NCBI GenBank assembly: GCA_963971535.1 | Contig: OZ020591.1 | Span: 19,322,577-19,386,576 of the forward strand | Origin: Notolepis coatsorum | Taxonomy: Eukaryota; Chordata; Actinopteri; Aulopiformes; Paralepididae | Reading direction: 5' to 3' | Length of the DNA: 64,000 nucleotides | Part shown: positions 56,154 to 64,000 of the stretch, piece by piece | Layout of the letters: each line of letters opens with the position of its first letter | Position numbering within the stretch: the stretch's first letter is position 1 | Notes under the pieces: model-generated | What the model was told of the DNA's origin: nothing | What the model saw: the letters and a program-made list of their open reading frames with translations, nothing else | Database searches by the model: none | Program-made: the position numbers and the translations under genes

Positions 56154-56332
56154 GTGGTGTGCGTGTCTCTACACCCGGGGACGGTGAACACGAACCTGTC
56201 CTGGCCGTACCACACCACAGGAACGTGCCAGAGGACCGGCTCTTCAGCACCCAGCGCTCTGTGAGCTGTCTGATGGACATGGACAAGACCGGCAAGGCTT
56301 ACAGTTGGGACGGGACAGAACTGCCGTGGTAG
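56154..56332 (+). pseudogene. SDR (C-factor/sniffer-like) gene, last exon, with 2-nt insertion
   Basis: The acceptor CCAAG at 56149-56153 joins in phase 0 to the exon at 45181-45275. It reads 'VVCVSLHPGTVNTNLSWPYH', then after a 2-nt shift (AC repeated in CACACCAC) 'HRNVPEDRLFSTQRSVSCLM', 'DMDKTGKAYSWDGTELPW' and TAG. HPGTVNT is the PG motif following the active site in SDRs, and the AWDG-like end is the usual C-terminus of this branch. As read, the frame stops early at 'SAPSAL'. Length is 179 nt, two more than a multiple of three, so the insertion is real in this sequence, whether mutation or error. Confidence 0.75.
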
Positions 56333-56962
56333 AAAAACGCGTGGACAGACGGAAACAATTACCTCACAGAATTGATCTCGCTACCTCACTGACTAGGAGA
56401 AAGGTGAATGTAATCAGCTGCTGTCGGAGGACATCATTGGGGGGGGGGGGGGGTGTAAATAAATATGTTCTCAAACTGTTATTTTCCAGGTATAGCTGAA
56501 AACATTCATTTAAAACAGACAGGCAGAGGGGTGGGAATGAGGGAGGGGAAGGGGGAATGAAGGAAAAAAGATGGAAAAATTTACAATATTTAAAACTGAA
56601 ATGTTCAACTTGTGTTTTTTCCTGAAATAAAGAAAGTTTTCCAAAAAAATAAACAGACAGGCAGTTATATGTGTGCTAGTGGCATAAAGGCCAGGACCTC
56701 ATCTGATACGCTCAGCCGTTCTCAAATGTTCCCAGTCTCAGTCGTTCCCACAGCGCAGTGTTGATCCACATCTTATACCCTCAGGTGTCTCAGTCGTCTG
56801 ATTGCTTCATGAGTGTCTCATCATTGACGTCACAGACGCTGAAGGGAAAATGTGCTTTAGTTTACAGAACACCACTTTTGGTTAACTATATATACACACG
56901 GTCAAAACAGTTGATCTAAGCCCCGTTTGAGTTCAGGGTGCCAACACTTGATCTCCACTTAA
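56333..56962 (+). other. 3' flank/UTR of the dehydrogenase gene
   Basis: AATAAA at 56458-56463, just after a G15 run (56439-56453), is a candidate polyadenylation signal; another AATAAA is at about 56624. The rest is unremarkable. Confidence 0.45.
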
Positions 56963-57087
56963 CCTTTTCACTGCCACACGACAGAAGGTTAACCCTTTAC
57001 TATCACACAACCGACGGCGATGCTCCATCATTAGCATCATTAGTCACGGTGAAAGGGTTAACCGGCTGTCGTGTGGCAGTGAAAGGG
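56963..57087. mobile_element. 125-bp TTAA-flanked palindromic MITE
   Basis: TTAA at 56959-56962 and 57088-57091. Inverted ends CCTTTTCACTGCCACACGAC / CCCTTTCACTGCCACACGAC, with a second inverted pair GGTTAACCCTTTAC inside. Confidence 0.82.
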
Positions 57088-57286
57088 TTAATGAGGTGTA
57101 GTAATTTGGAAGAGGCGGACGACTGATCATAAATGAACATGGTGCTTTATTGATTACTGATTACGGGTACTAAAGACTGAAAGAAAAGACTATTACTTTG
57201 ACTCATTAAATTTTTTATACACATGATCTGTGACGACACATGTCGCTGCCTCCTCCTCTGTCATTGGCTATCTTTCTTATGTGTCT

Positions 57287-57344
57287 TTTCAGCAGAGCGA
57301 ATCACAGAAGAGGTCAGACTGTCTCTGAAACACCCTGCCCTGAC
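57287..57344 (+). other. possible terminal exon of a host gene, interrupted by a MITE
   Basis: After a pyrimidine-rich 'TTCTTATGTGTCTTTTCAG' (57272-57290) the frame reads 'AERITEEVRLSLKHPALT'. If the element at 57345-57589 and one target copy are left out it would end 'PD' stop. No upstream exon is identified, so this may be chance. Confidence 0.25.
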
Positions 57345-57589
57345 GCCTATATTCGAATACCAACCGTTTTGTGCGTTTTGCAAATCTGATTGGCCACTGA
57401 CGTTTCTGGTCATGTGACATGTGCACCAATCGTGTGACGGCAAGTTCTTTCGCCGGTTAAGCTTAGGCGCTTAGTTTGCTGCTGGTCGGGGCGGAAATGG
57501 GCGCGTCACGCGATTGGGCGCACATGTCACATGACCAGAAACGTCAGTGGCCAATCAGATTCGCAAAACGGTTGGTATTCGAATAGACG
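57345..57589. mobile_element. palindromic MITE with 10-bp TSD (MULE-like)
   Basis: CTGCCCTGAC at 57335-57344 and 57590-57599. Inverted arms of about 85-95 bp share 'ATTCGAATACCAACCGTTTT', 'TCTGATTGGCCACTGACG' and 'TTCTGGTCATGTGACATGTG'. A 9-11 bp duplication with long arms suggests a Mutator-like element. Confidence 0.75.
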
Positions 57590-57807
57590 CTGCCCTGACA
57601 CCGGACTGACACATCCGTATTCATTCATGCCATAAGGCCCACAGATCATACAGTATATGAACATAATATACACTTGTTGTTATTAGTTATCACAGAGTAT
57701 TTATGTATCTCTTGTTATTTAGAAACACATTTCACAACTGGCTTGATCTTCCACCACAAAGGTGTGTACAGTGAACTCCTTGGACCCTGCATCTTATATC
57801 ACATGTT

Positions 57808-58080
57808 TCATAGTTTCAAGGTTTATTTGTCACATATAAGGTACATGTACATTACAGTGAAATGCTTGGTTCTGTACGAGCCTCCTAAGATTGTGCTTCA
57901 TAAAAAAAAAGTTTGAACAATAAAGACCAAACACTATACAAAATATACAATATACAAACTAAAGTACAAAATGCTAAAATTAGGTAGAGAGGTAGTGCAA
58001 ATATTTGAGTAATAAATAGATCAAATATGGTGTAGTGTTTAAAGTGTCTAAAATGAATCTTAAAGGTGAGTGTACATTTA
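57808..58080 (-). mobile_element. LINE 3' tail (CR1/L2 group, TTGAAAC type)
   Basis: Minus strand ends 'GTGACAAATAAACCTTGAAAC' with a TATGAAAC repeat, as in LINE A-like 3' ends; 'AAGCATTTCACTGTAATGTA' precedes it. 5' truncated, no ORF. Confidence 0.55.
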
Positions 58081-58120
58081 GTCATTTAGCTGATGCTTTT
58101 ATCCAAAGCAACTTACAGAT
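58081..58120. repeat. conserved fish repeat core
   Basis: 'CATTTAGCTGATGCTTTTAT' followed by 'CCAAAGCAACTTACA' is a motif I know as recurrent in teleost repeats. Only this core is present. Confidence 0.5.
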
Positions 58121-58121
58121 T

Positions 58122-58300
58122 GTGAATGAATGAATACTTTATCTAACAGATTGCAGAATGGGTACAATACAGTACGGCTCAATACACATAATTGTTAAGG
58201 GGATGCAGACCAGAGAAAGACGTTTGTCTTGTTTACATCAGGGTCCCCCATTTTCAATTCATAGTGACATTTATGACATACACAACATACATGACACCTG
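58122..58300 (-). mobile_element. LINE C 3' tail
   Basis: GAATGAATGAATA tail at the left, then the minus-strand LINE C 3' UTR ('GGTCCCCCATTTTCAATTC'). Followed by a short tandem repeat CACCTGGTAGACAGTTCAAC (58297-58349). Confidence 0.8.
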
Positions 58301-58960
58301 GTAGACAGTTCAACCTACACCTGGTAGACAGCTCAACCTGGTAGACAGCTCAAGTATTCCACATTTATCAGGGGACCCCCTGTAACTTTCTCAAGGACCC
58401 TTGGACGTCCCCGGAACCCACTTTGAGAATCACTGGTCTAGACTCTAATGCACACAAATAAAAAGACACTGAACCACCAGCATCAATTTTTCCTGTTTGG
58501 TCGACAAGGCCCGTTTATTACCAGAAGATGGCAGCAAAACAGAGACGTCAAGAATAAGACTATTATTTGTTACAGTTTAGTCTTTTTTTCTTCTTCTTTC
58601 TTTTACATTTTTTTTAAACTTCTAAGCTACTGTCAAAATAAATAAATAAACCTATTATATTCTGTGTAATCTGTCACGAATCGACGAACCAGTGATCCTG
58701 TTTTTCGTTGTTGTTATATTGTCATTATTCCTTTCTTTGTGTTAGGATATGGGGGGGGGGGGTAGTAGAATGTCTTTATTTCTCAGAGGCTGTGAAAACG
58801 TGACCCAGCCTTTTAGAAGAATGTCATTGCATTGATAACAACGGCGTCGTTAGCCTTTACTCCTATAATATTGACACCAGCCGCATGACTGAACAGCATT
58901 ACCACCATGGAGAGAATGGCTCGTCGTGTGGAATAGGGGGGTGATGACAGACAGTGGTGT
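58301..58960. other. no gene; hAT-like end scrap
   Basis: 'CCCACTTTGAGAATCACTGGTCTAG' near 58410-58435 resembles a hAT right end. The rest, with a G11 run at about 58751, has no support for a gene. Confidence 0.35.
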
Positions 58961-58961
58961 T

Positions 58962-58969
58962 TATAAATA
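58962..58969 (+). promoter_or_regulatory. candidate TATA box
   Basis: TATAAATA about 20-30 bp before GC-richer sequence, upstream of a possible small exon (59122-59165) and the coding exon at 60145. Confidence 0.35.
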
Positions 58970-59121
58970 CTGCGAGGCGCTCGGGCTTCATTCACAGCCG
59001 CGCCTGCCTCGTTCGTTCTGCCTGCAGGCTTCTTTTCACATAGAACCGGTGTAGATTTCAGTGATATTATTATTAACCTAACTATAGCGTCTTGTGTCTT
59101 TGTGTGTTGTCGTCGCTGCAG

Positions 59122-59165
59122 CAGCAGACAAACCGGTCGAGAAGACGGTGAACGGGTTCGTTCCG
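59122..59165 (+). other. possible small exon
   Basis: Acceptor 'TTGTCGTCGCTGCAG' and donor GTGAGT bound 44 nt that read 'ADKPVEKTVNGFVP' in one frame. It may be a 5' exon of the gene starting coding at 60145. No independent support. Confidence 0.3.
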
Positions 59166-59435
59166 GTGAGTGACGCGTCGCAGCGGCTGTTTGACTCTCA
59201 GTGCAAGACGTGACCTCGAAGGAAACTGTAGTTTTTTTTTTTTTTTTTTTGGCTGCTGCTATACCTCGGTCTTTTATCTTTGACACGAATATTATGCATT
59301 ATTAAACGTGTTAATTTTTGGCGCAATATTTCAAATACATTTCTATAATAAAAACAAGCAAACGATTTGAGTCACACGGGACTATTTCGGTGGCGCGTTG
59401 TGCTGCAGGTTAGCCGGTTGCACACCGAGACCGCG

Positions 59436-60050
59436 AGCTAGTGAGTACGATATATTGTACGATATATTGAGCTACTTAGTACGATATATTGAGCTACTTA
59501 GTACGATATATTGAGCTAGTTAGTACGAGACAACGAGCTAGTTAGTACGATATATTGAGCTAGTTTGTACGATATATTGAGCTACTTAGTACAGACAACA
59601 AGCTAGTTAGTACGATATATTGAGCTACTTAGTACGATATATTGAGCTACTTAGTACGAGACAACGAGCTAGTTAGTACGATATATTGAGCTACTTAGTA
59701 CGATTGAGCTAGTTAGTACGCTATATTGCGCTACTTAGTACGAGACAACGAGCTAGTTAGTACGATATATTGAGCTAGTTAGTACGATATATTGAGCTAC
59801 TTAGTACGAGACAACGAGCTAGTTAGTAGATATATTGAGCTACTTAGTACGATATATTGAGCTAGTTAGTACGATATATTGAGCTACTTAGTACGATATA
59901 TTGAGCTACTTAGTATGATATATTGAGCTAGTTAGTACGATATATTGAGCTACTTAGTACGATATATTGAGCTAGTTAGTACGAGACAACGAGCTAGTTA
60001 GTACGAGACAACGAGCTACAGTAGTTAGTACGAGACAACGAGCTAGTTAG
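59436..60050. repeat. 22-bp minisatellite with two alternating unit types
   Basis: Units GAGCTACTTAGTACGATATATT and GAGCTAGTTAGTACGAGACAAC (both 22 bp) are mixed over about 27 copies. It lies directly upstream of the coding exon at 60145. Confidence 0.93.
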
Positions 60051-60144
60051 TAGGCAGCAGCACACGGCTAGCTGTCGCTCGCTGTCCAACGCGTGTATGT
60101 TCTGCACACAGGCTGCTGCTCCTCCTCCTCCAGCCGCTGCAGCC

Positions 60145-60424
60145 ATGGATCAAGCGAAGTCAATGATGGACACGAAGCGAGCCTCCTCCTCCTCGGGACC
60201 TTTTCATGTAACGAACGGGGGCTGCAGCAGCAACCACGGCTTGAGTGGAACTACTACCAACCACGGCGCCGGCAGACCTCTGGAACACTTCCACAATCTG
60301 CACCAGCAACACCATGACGACGACGCGGAATCCTGCAGCAACAACAACCTCGGCTCCTCGCCGGCGGCCAAGCGAGCCCGGCTCCGGAGGCGGGCGGAGT
60401 CGCTGCTGAAACGGAACAGACCGC
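60145..60424 (+). CDS. first coding exon (alternative 1) of an unrecognised host gene
   Basis: The ATG is in a strong Kozak context (GCAGCCATGG). The frame reads 'MDQAKSMMDTKRASSSSGPF', 'VTNGGCSSNHGLSG', 'LEHFHNLHQQHHDDDAES', 'NNNLGSSPAAKRARLRRR', 'AESLLKRNRPR' and meets a GTAAGT donor at 60425: 93 codons plus one base (phase 1). Ser/Asn/His-rich and probably disordered, ending in a basic stretch like a nuclear localisation signal (KRARLRRR...KRNRPR). A CAG acceptor-like site at 60109-60111 could make it an internal exon. GC-rich, unlike its surroundings. I do not recognise the protein; a nuclear regulator is a guess. Confidence 0.65.
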
Positions 60425-60960
60425 GTAAGTAGTGTGTTTAATACAGTGTTGTGTGCATTGATGCAATGTTGTTGTCTTGCTGCCAAAACGAAGCGCAAAG
60501 CAACGCCACCGGATTGCATTGTGGTGGTTCGCTTTTGTGTTGTTGTTGTTGAGTAATGTGTGTCCAAAGCCACACGCTGCAGAGCTCGGCTGAGCCACAG
60601 TGATCAGCTCTCGTCTTGCACAACCAGTGTTGCACAAAACAAATGATTGCATGCGAAGGTCAACGCATGGACCTTGTTTGTTACCCTCGACTGATGTCTG
60701 CAAACCCTTTATTACCCAGTCGATTGCATACATACTTTGTTCACATTAATTGGATTTGTCATGAATCCCAAAGCATAAGTCATAATATGCCTTATTTGAA
60801 CGTGTTTGTCATAAAGCTAGGTGATTGTATATTACAACAGTGTCTGGAGAGCCCTCTTTGCGAAACCTCAGATTGCAGTTGGTGTGTTGTGATTGGTGGA
60901 TTCTAGGTGGGAGGGAGGGGGGGGGGGAAAGCTCCTGATCAGTGGGCTTGGCGTGTCATA

Positions 60961-61022
60961 GCCAATCAGCGTCCGCCGTCTCTCTCCCTCCTAGGGTTAA
61001 AGGGCCTGAGCCCCGCCCCTTT
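60961..61022 (+). promoter_or_regulatory. candidate second promoter: CCAAT and GC boxes
   Basis: 'GCCAATCAGC' at 60961-60970 and 'GCCCCGCCCC' at 61010-61019, about 225-280 bp before the small ATG exon at 61242. An inverted CCAAT (GATTGGTGG) is at about 60891. Confidence 0.45.
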
Positions 61023-61241
61023 TATTGACTGGATATTGGATACTGGAATCTGGGGAGAAGATACATCTTGGGGAGTTATTTGGATGAATGTAAGAAAGTG
61101 GCATTTTTGTTGTCCTTTCACCATAGAACATCAGGGTACTTTTTAAAGGACTATATACCAAACTAGGCCCCACCACCCATTCACTTTGGAGCGTGTGTGC
61201 AGTTTCTTCTTTGCAAGCACCTGGTTTGAAGTCACATCACA

Positions 61242-61269
61242 ATGAAGCTGATAACTGTTAAGGAACCTG
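61242..61269 (+). CDS. first coding exon (alternative 2) of the same gene, short
   Basis: ATG in 'CACAATGAAG', reading 'MKLITVKEP' plus one base, then a GTAAGT donor at 61270. It ends in phase 1, exactly like the exon at 60145-60424, so both could splice to the same next exon outside the window. Weak on its own because it is only 28 nt. The CCAAT/GC-box promoter upstream supports it. Confidence 0.45.
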
Positions 61270-61275
61270 GTAAGT

Positions 61276-62200
61276 TTCACTGCTTTGCTCTGTCACAAGA
61301 AATGGAAAATACTTTTCTTTTTTAGGTATTCATTGTGAAAAGATGTAAATGTGGGAATACAACAGGATTTGTGCAACAGATCACTGGAAAGTTAGTTAAT
61401 TATTCCTCTATACTGTGTGAACAAATCATGCATGTTCTTGGTTAATCTTTGCTCTCTTACTTTAACATTTTAGTTTTTGCACAGAAACCAACAGGTTCTA
61501 TAGTGGTGGTCTGGTAGCTAAGCCAGCTAGTCAGCATTCCTGAAATCCATCTAATTGTGTTAGCACAGGAGTAGAGTGAGAGTAGAGAGAGAGAGGGGGG
61601 GGGGGGGGGTGAGAGAGAGAGAGCTTTAGCTGACAGCTTTCTCCACCTCTGGCTTCAGGGAACTCATACCTGTCGGTCCCTTTTCCTTCCTGTAACCAAG
61701 TCATTATCAGCTCAGCTTAAAGAATAACTAATAATCAACAATATTATTATTGCTTTTTATTCTTTTATTTTATTTTTTAGATTACATCTTTTTTGTTCCC
61801 CACATTCATTTCTAACCAAGAGTTGCATTTTCCAGATCATTTCTATCATGACTTTTCTTTGTGGTGTCCAAATCCCTTCCCCGCTCAAGACAGCTGTTTT
61901 GTGGCCACTGACTTAGGCTGTTGGCCTACCGAACCTGACCAGGTCAGGGTCAGGTGCCTTGTTCCATACAGAGTACCAATCCCCACCGTTAAGCCAAGAC
62001 ATATTCGTTTGGGGTCATTTAATTTAACAACAATTATTGACAAATAATCAATTTCATCCATTAGAGAGAACTAACATGCTTCTGCAGTAATGTGTTCAAA
62101 TGCAGAACATCAAGTGGTTTGGCTTTAATGTCACATATTTCACATGACTCCTGGTATCTGATTTTTGTTGAATTGAATTCTCTTGAGACGGATCTGTTTT
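61276..62200. other. presumed intron; nothing recognised
   Basis: AT-rich with a GA/G run at 61575-61622 (G14 inside GAGAGA). No repeat end or exon supported. Confidence 0.45.
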
Positions 62201-62204
62201 AGCC

Positions 62205-62548
62205 TGGTATCTGATCAATATCCCATACTGATGCCTGGTAACAGATCAATATCTCATAACGATGCCTTGTTTTAGCCTGGTAACAGATCAATATCCCATA
62301 GTGACACCTTGTTTTAACCTGGTAACAGATCAATATCCCATAGTGACACCTTGTTTTAACCTGGTAACAGATCAATATCCCATAGTGACACCTTGTTTTA
62401 GCCTGGTAACCGATCAATATCCCATAGTGACACCTTGTTTTAGCTTGGTAACAGATCAATATCCCATAGTGACACCTTGTTTTAACCTGGTAACAGATCA
62501 ATATCCCATAGTGACACCTTGTTTTAGCCTGGTAACAGATCAATATCC
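62205..62548. repeat. 42-bp minisatellite, about 8 units
   Basis: The unit contains 'CCTGGTAACAGATCAATATC' and 'CCATAGTGACACCTTGTTTT'. As 42 is a multiple of three it stays open on both strands; not a gene. Confidence 0.93.
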
Positions 62549-62562
62549 CTTTTCACCAGACA

Positions 62563-62688
62563 GCGCGATCTCTCAGTGGCAAGGAGTAAAGCGTGGGAGG
62601 CTCACGCTGCCCCGTTACTTCCTGATTCTGCTGTACAGGCGCACCAACCGACCTGTAGGAGTCGCTGTCCACAACGTCCGATCCCCAC
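62563..62688 (-). mobile_element. SINE-1 fragment
   Basis: 'GCGATCTCTCAGTGGC', 'GCGTGGGAGGCTCACGCTGC' and 'CCGACCTGTAGGAGTCGCTG' match the middle of the SINE at 10128-10608. Head and tail are missing. Confidence 0.85.
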
Positions 62689-62694
62689 TTGGGT

Positions 62695-62998
62695 TTAACA
62701 CAGCTTTACAGTGTGGTCTGGAAGCTCGGAGTTGCTAATGAACAGTTTAAAACATTGTTAGGGAAAAAAAGTGGTACTCACAACGAACTCTGGCAAGATG
62801 GCGTCTTCTTCTTCTGCAACTTTTTTTGGGATAGGGAGCGCAGTGATTGCTGGACGCACCAGGCATGCGACAAAAAAAGTTGCAGAAGAAGAAGAAGACG
62901 CCATCTTGCCGGAGTTCGTTGTGAGTACCACTTTTTTTCCCTAACAATGTTTTAAACTGTTCATTAGCAACTCCCAGACCCCACCGTAAAGCTGTGTT
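62695..62998. mobile_element. foldback element, about 130-bp arms
   Basis: Left arm 62695-62832 and right arm 62868-62998 are inverted copies, sharing 'AACAATGTTTTAAACTGTTC', 'GTGGTACTCACAACGAACTC' and 'AAGATGGCGTCTTCTTCTTC'. Its layout (GTTAGGG/GCTAATGAACAG outward of the arms) recalls the foldback at 23602-24157. Confidence 0.82.
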
Positions 62999-63344
62999 AA
63001 ACCCATATTGTACGCTGGGTATCTTTTGAAATTCATATCTGATATATTTTTGACACAACGTCATCCACGCATTCACGCTTGGTTGGTATTTTCTAAAGTG
63101 GTGGCGTCACATAAACAAGTGACTGCGGTCACAAAAGCCCCAGGCTTGTAAACCGCAGTCACGAAAGGGGCTAGGTATTGGCTCAATACCAATATCCATA
63201 TTGGTGCATCCCTAGTAAGTTGCATTGTTTTGTGACTTTCCCCTCTAACAAAAGGAATGCATTTAATACGTTGTTCTAACAAAGAGGATGCCACCCCTCC
63301 ATCCCACCTTAAATCACCTGCTGGTATCGCCATTCCGGTTCAGT
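62999..63344. other. no gene; foldback scrap
   Basis: 'GTGACTGCGGTCACAAAAGC' and 'CCGCAGTCACGAAAGGGGCT' at 63118-63172 are an inverted pair resembling the tip of the foldback at 23602-24157. 'GGTGCATCCCTA' at about 63204 is hAT-end-like. No exon. Confidence 0.45.
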
Positions 63345-64000
63345 GGCTACCAGCTCAGGGTGCAACAACCATTCAGGTTCAGTGGCTACCAGCTCAGCGG
63401 TGCAACAACCATTCCGGTTCAGTGGCTAGCAGCTCAGGGTGCAACAACCATTCCGGTTCAGTGGCTACTAGCAGCTCAGGGTGCAACAACCATTCCGGTT
63501 CAGTGGCTAGCAGCTCAGGGTGCAACAACCATTCCGGTTCAGTGGCTACTAGCAGCTCAGGGTGCAACAACCATTCCGGTTCAGTGGCTACTAGCAGCTC
63601 AGGGTGCAACAACCATTCAGGTTCAGTGGCTACTAGCAGCTCAGGGTGCAACAACCATTCAGGTTCAGTGGCTACTAGCAGCTCAGGGTGCAACAACCAT
63701 TCCGGTTCAGTGGCTAGCAGCTCAGGGTGCAACAACCATTCAGGTTCAGTGGCTACCAGCTCAGCGGTGCAACAACCATTCCGGTTCAGTGGCTACTAGC
63801 AGCTCAGGGTGCAACAACCATTCCGGTTCAGTGGCTAGCAGCTCAGGGTGCAACAACCATTCCGGTTCAGTGGCTAGCAGCTCAGGGTGCAACAACCATT
63901 CCGGTTCAGTGGCTACTAGCAGCTCAGGGTGCAACAACCATTCCGGTTCAGTGGCTACTAGCAGCTCAGGGTGCAACAACCATTCCGGTTCAGTGGCTAG
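63345..64000. repeat. 39/42-bp minisatellite reaching the window end
   Basis: The unit contains 'CATTCCGGTTCAGTGGCTA' and 'GCAGCTCAGGGTGCAACAAC'. Units are 42 bp (CTACTAGCAG) or 39 bp (CTAGCAG), plus a few 38-40 bp variants (CTACCAGCTCAGCGG). Mostly multiples of three, so long open frames appear on both strands. The array continues beyond 64000. Confidence 0.95.

Noticed and set aside
58813-59286. 157-codon minus-strand frame
   Set aside because: Low-complexity start (poly-Lys from an A/T run), no recognisable domain, and it overlaps probable plus-strand promoter sequence.
60160-60733. Minus-strand frames of 137 and 159 codons
   Set aside because: Antisense to the GC-rich coding exon at 60145-60424; no domain or splice support.
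62262-62738. 158-codon frame of DQYPIVTPC repeats and its minus-strand counterpart
   Set aside because: The 42-bp minisatellite keeps frames open on both strands; no splice or start context.
63257-63979. 180-codon SGCNNHSGSV frame and LLHPELLVATEPEW frames
   Set aside because: 39/42-bp minisatellite; open on both strands with no gene signals. Multiples of three explain it.

Overview
This window looks like a euchromatic but very transposon-rich piece of a teleost fish genome. The evidence is the element mix (L2/CR1-type LINEs, tRNA-derived SINEs, hAT, piggyBac-like, Harbinger-like and Tc1-like DNA transposons, a BEL/Pao LTR element), the fish-type KRAB-less zinc-finger exons with acidic KEE motifs, and spliced host exons with consensus splice sites. 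No bacterial-style gene organisation is present. Family names rest on motif recognition and on termini and target-site duplications read by eye; no database was searched.

Layout. 1-7.1 kb: LINE fragments with three younger elements inside one of them, two minisatellites, and a second LINE. 8.3-11.1 kb: a cluster of zinc-finger-type host exons on the minus strand, broken up by a hAT element that itself holds a tRNA-derived SINE. 11-19 kb: piggyBac-like, hAT and Harbinger-like elements, several with exact target-site duplications, many inserted in the 5' half of one LINE family (called LINE C here). 19-28.4 kb: several LINE C copies and tails, foldback elements, a C2H2 zinc-finger remnant, and a minisatellite split by a LINE. 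28.4-36.8 kb: a young BEL/Pao element with 1.4-kb LTRs. 37.0-56.3 kb: exons of a short-chain dehydrogenase/reductase (C-factor/sniffer-like) gene, spread over 19 kb and swollen by repeats. They include a 4.8-kb direct duplication on both sides of one exon, a 200-base assembly gap, and a 3.4-kb DNA transposon with very long inverted repeats. 58.9-61.3 kb: the 5' end of another plus-strand host gene, apparently with two alternative first coding exons. 62-64 kb: minisatellites and a foldback element.

Host genes. The dehydrogenase carries the YxxxK active-site exon intact, but its first and last exons have reading-frame damage and an expected middle exon is not visible, so it is either a decaying gene or a badly assembled one. 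The zinc-finger cluster shows only N-terminal exons. The gene at the right end shows two first exons, both ending in phase 1 at GTAAGT donors, which suggests alternative promoters feeding a shared exon beyond the window.

The most unusual item is the element at about 50.4-53.8 kb: near-identical inverted arms of roughly 0.74 and 0.90 kb that contain tandem subunits and flank a transposase-like reading frame that I could not assign to a named superfamily. Second is a SINE-like composite (unknown head plus LINE C tail) present twice with the same internal junction.
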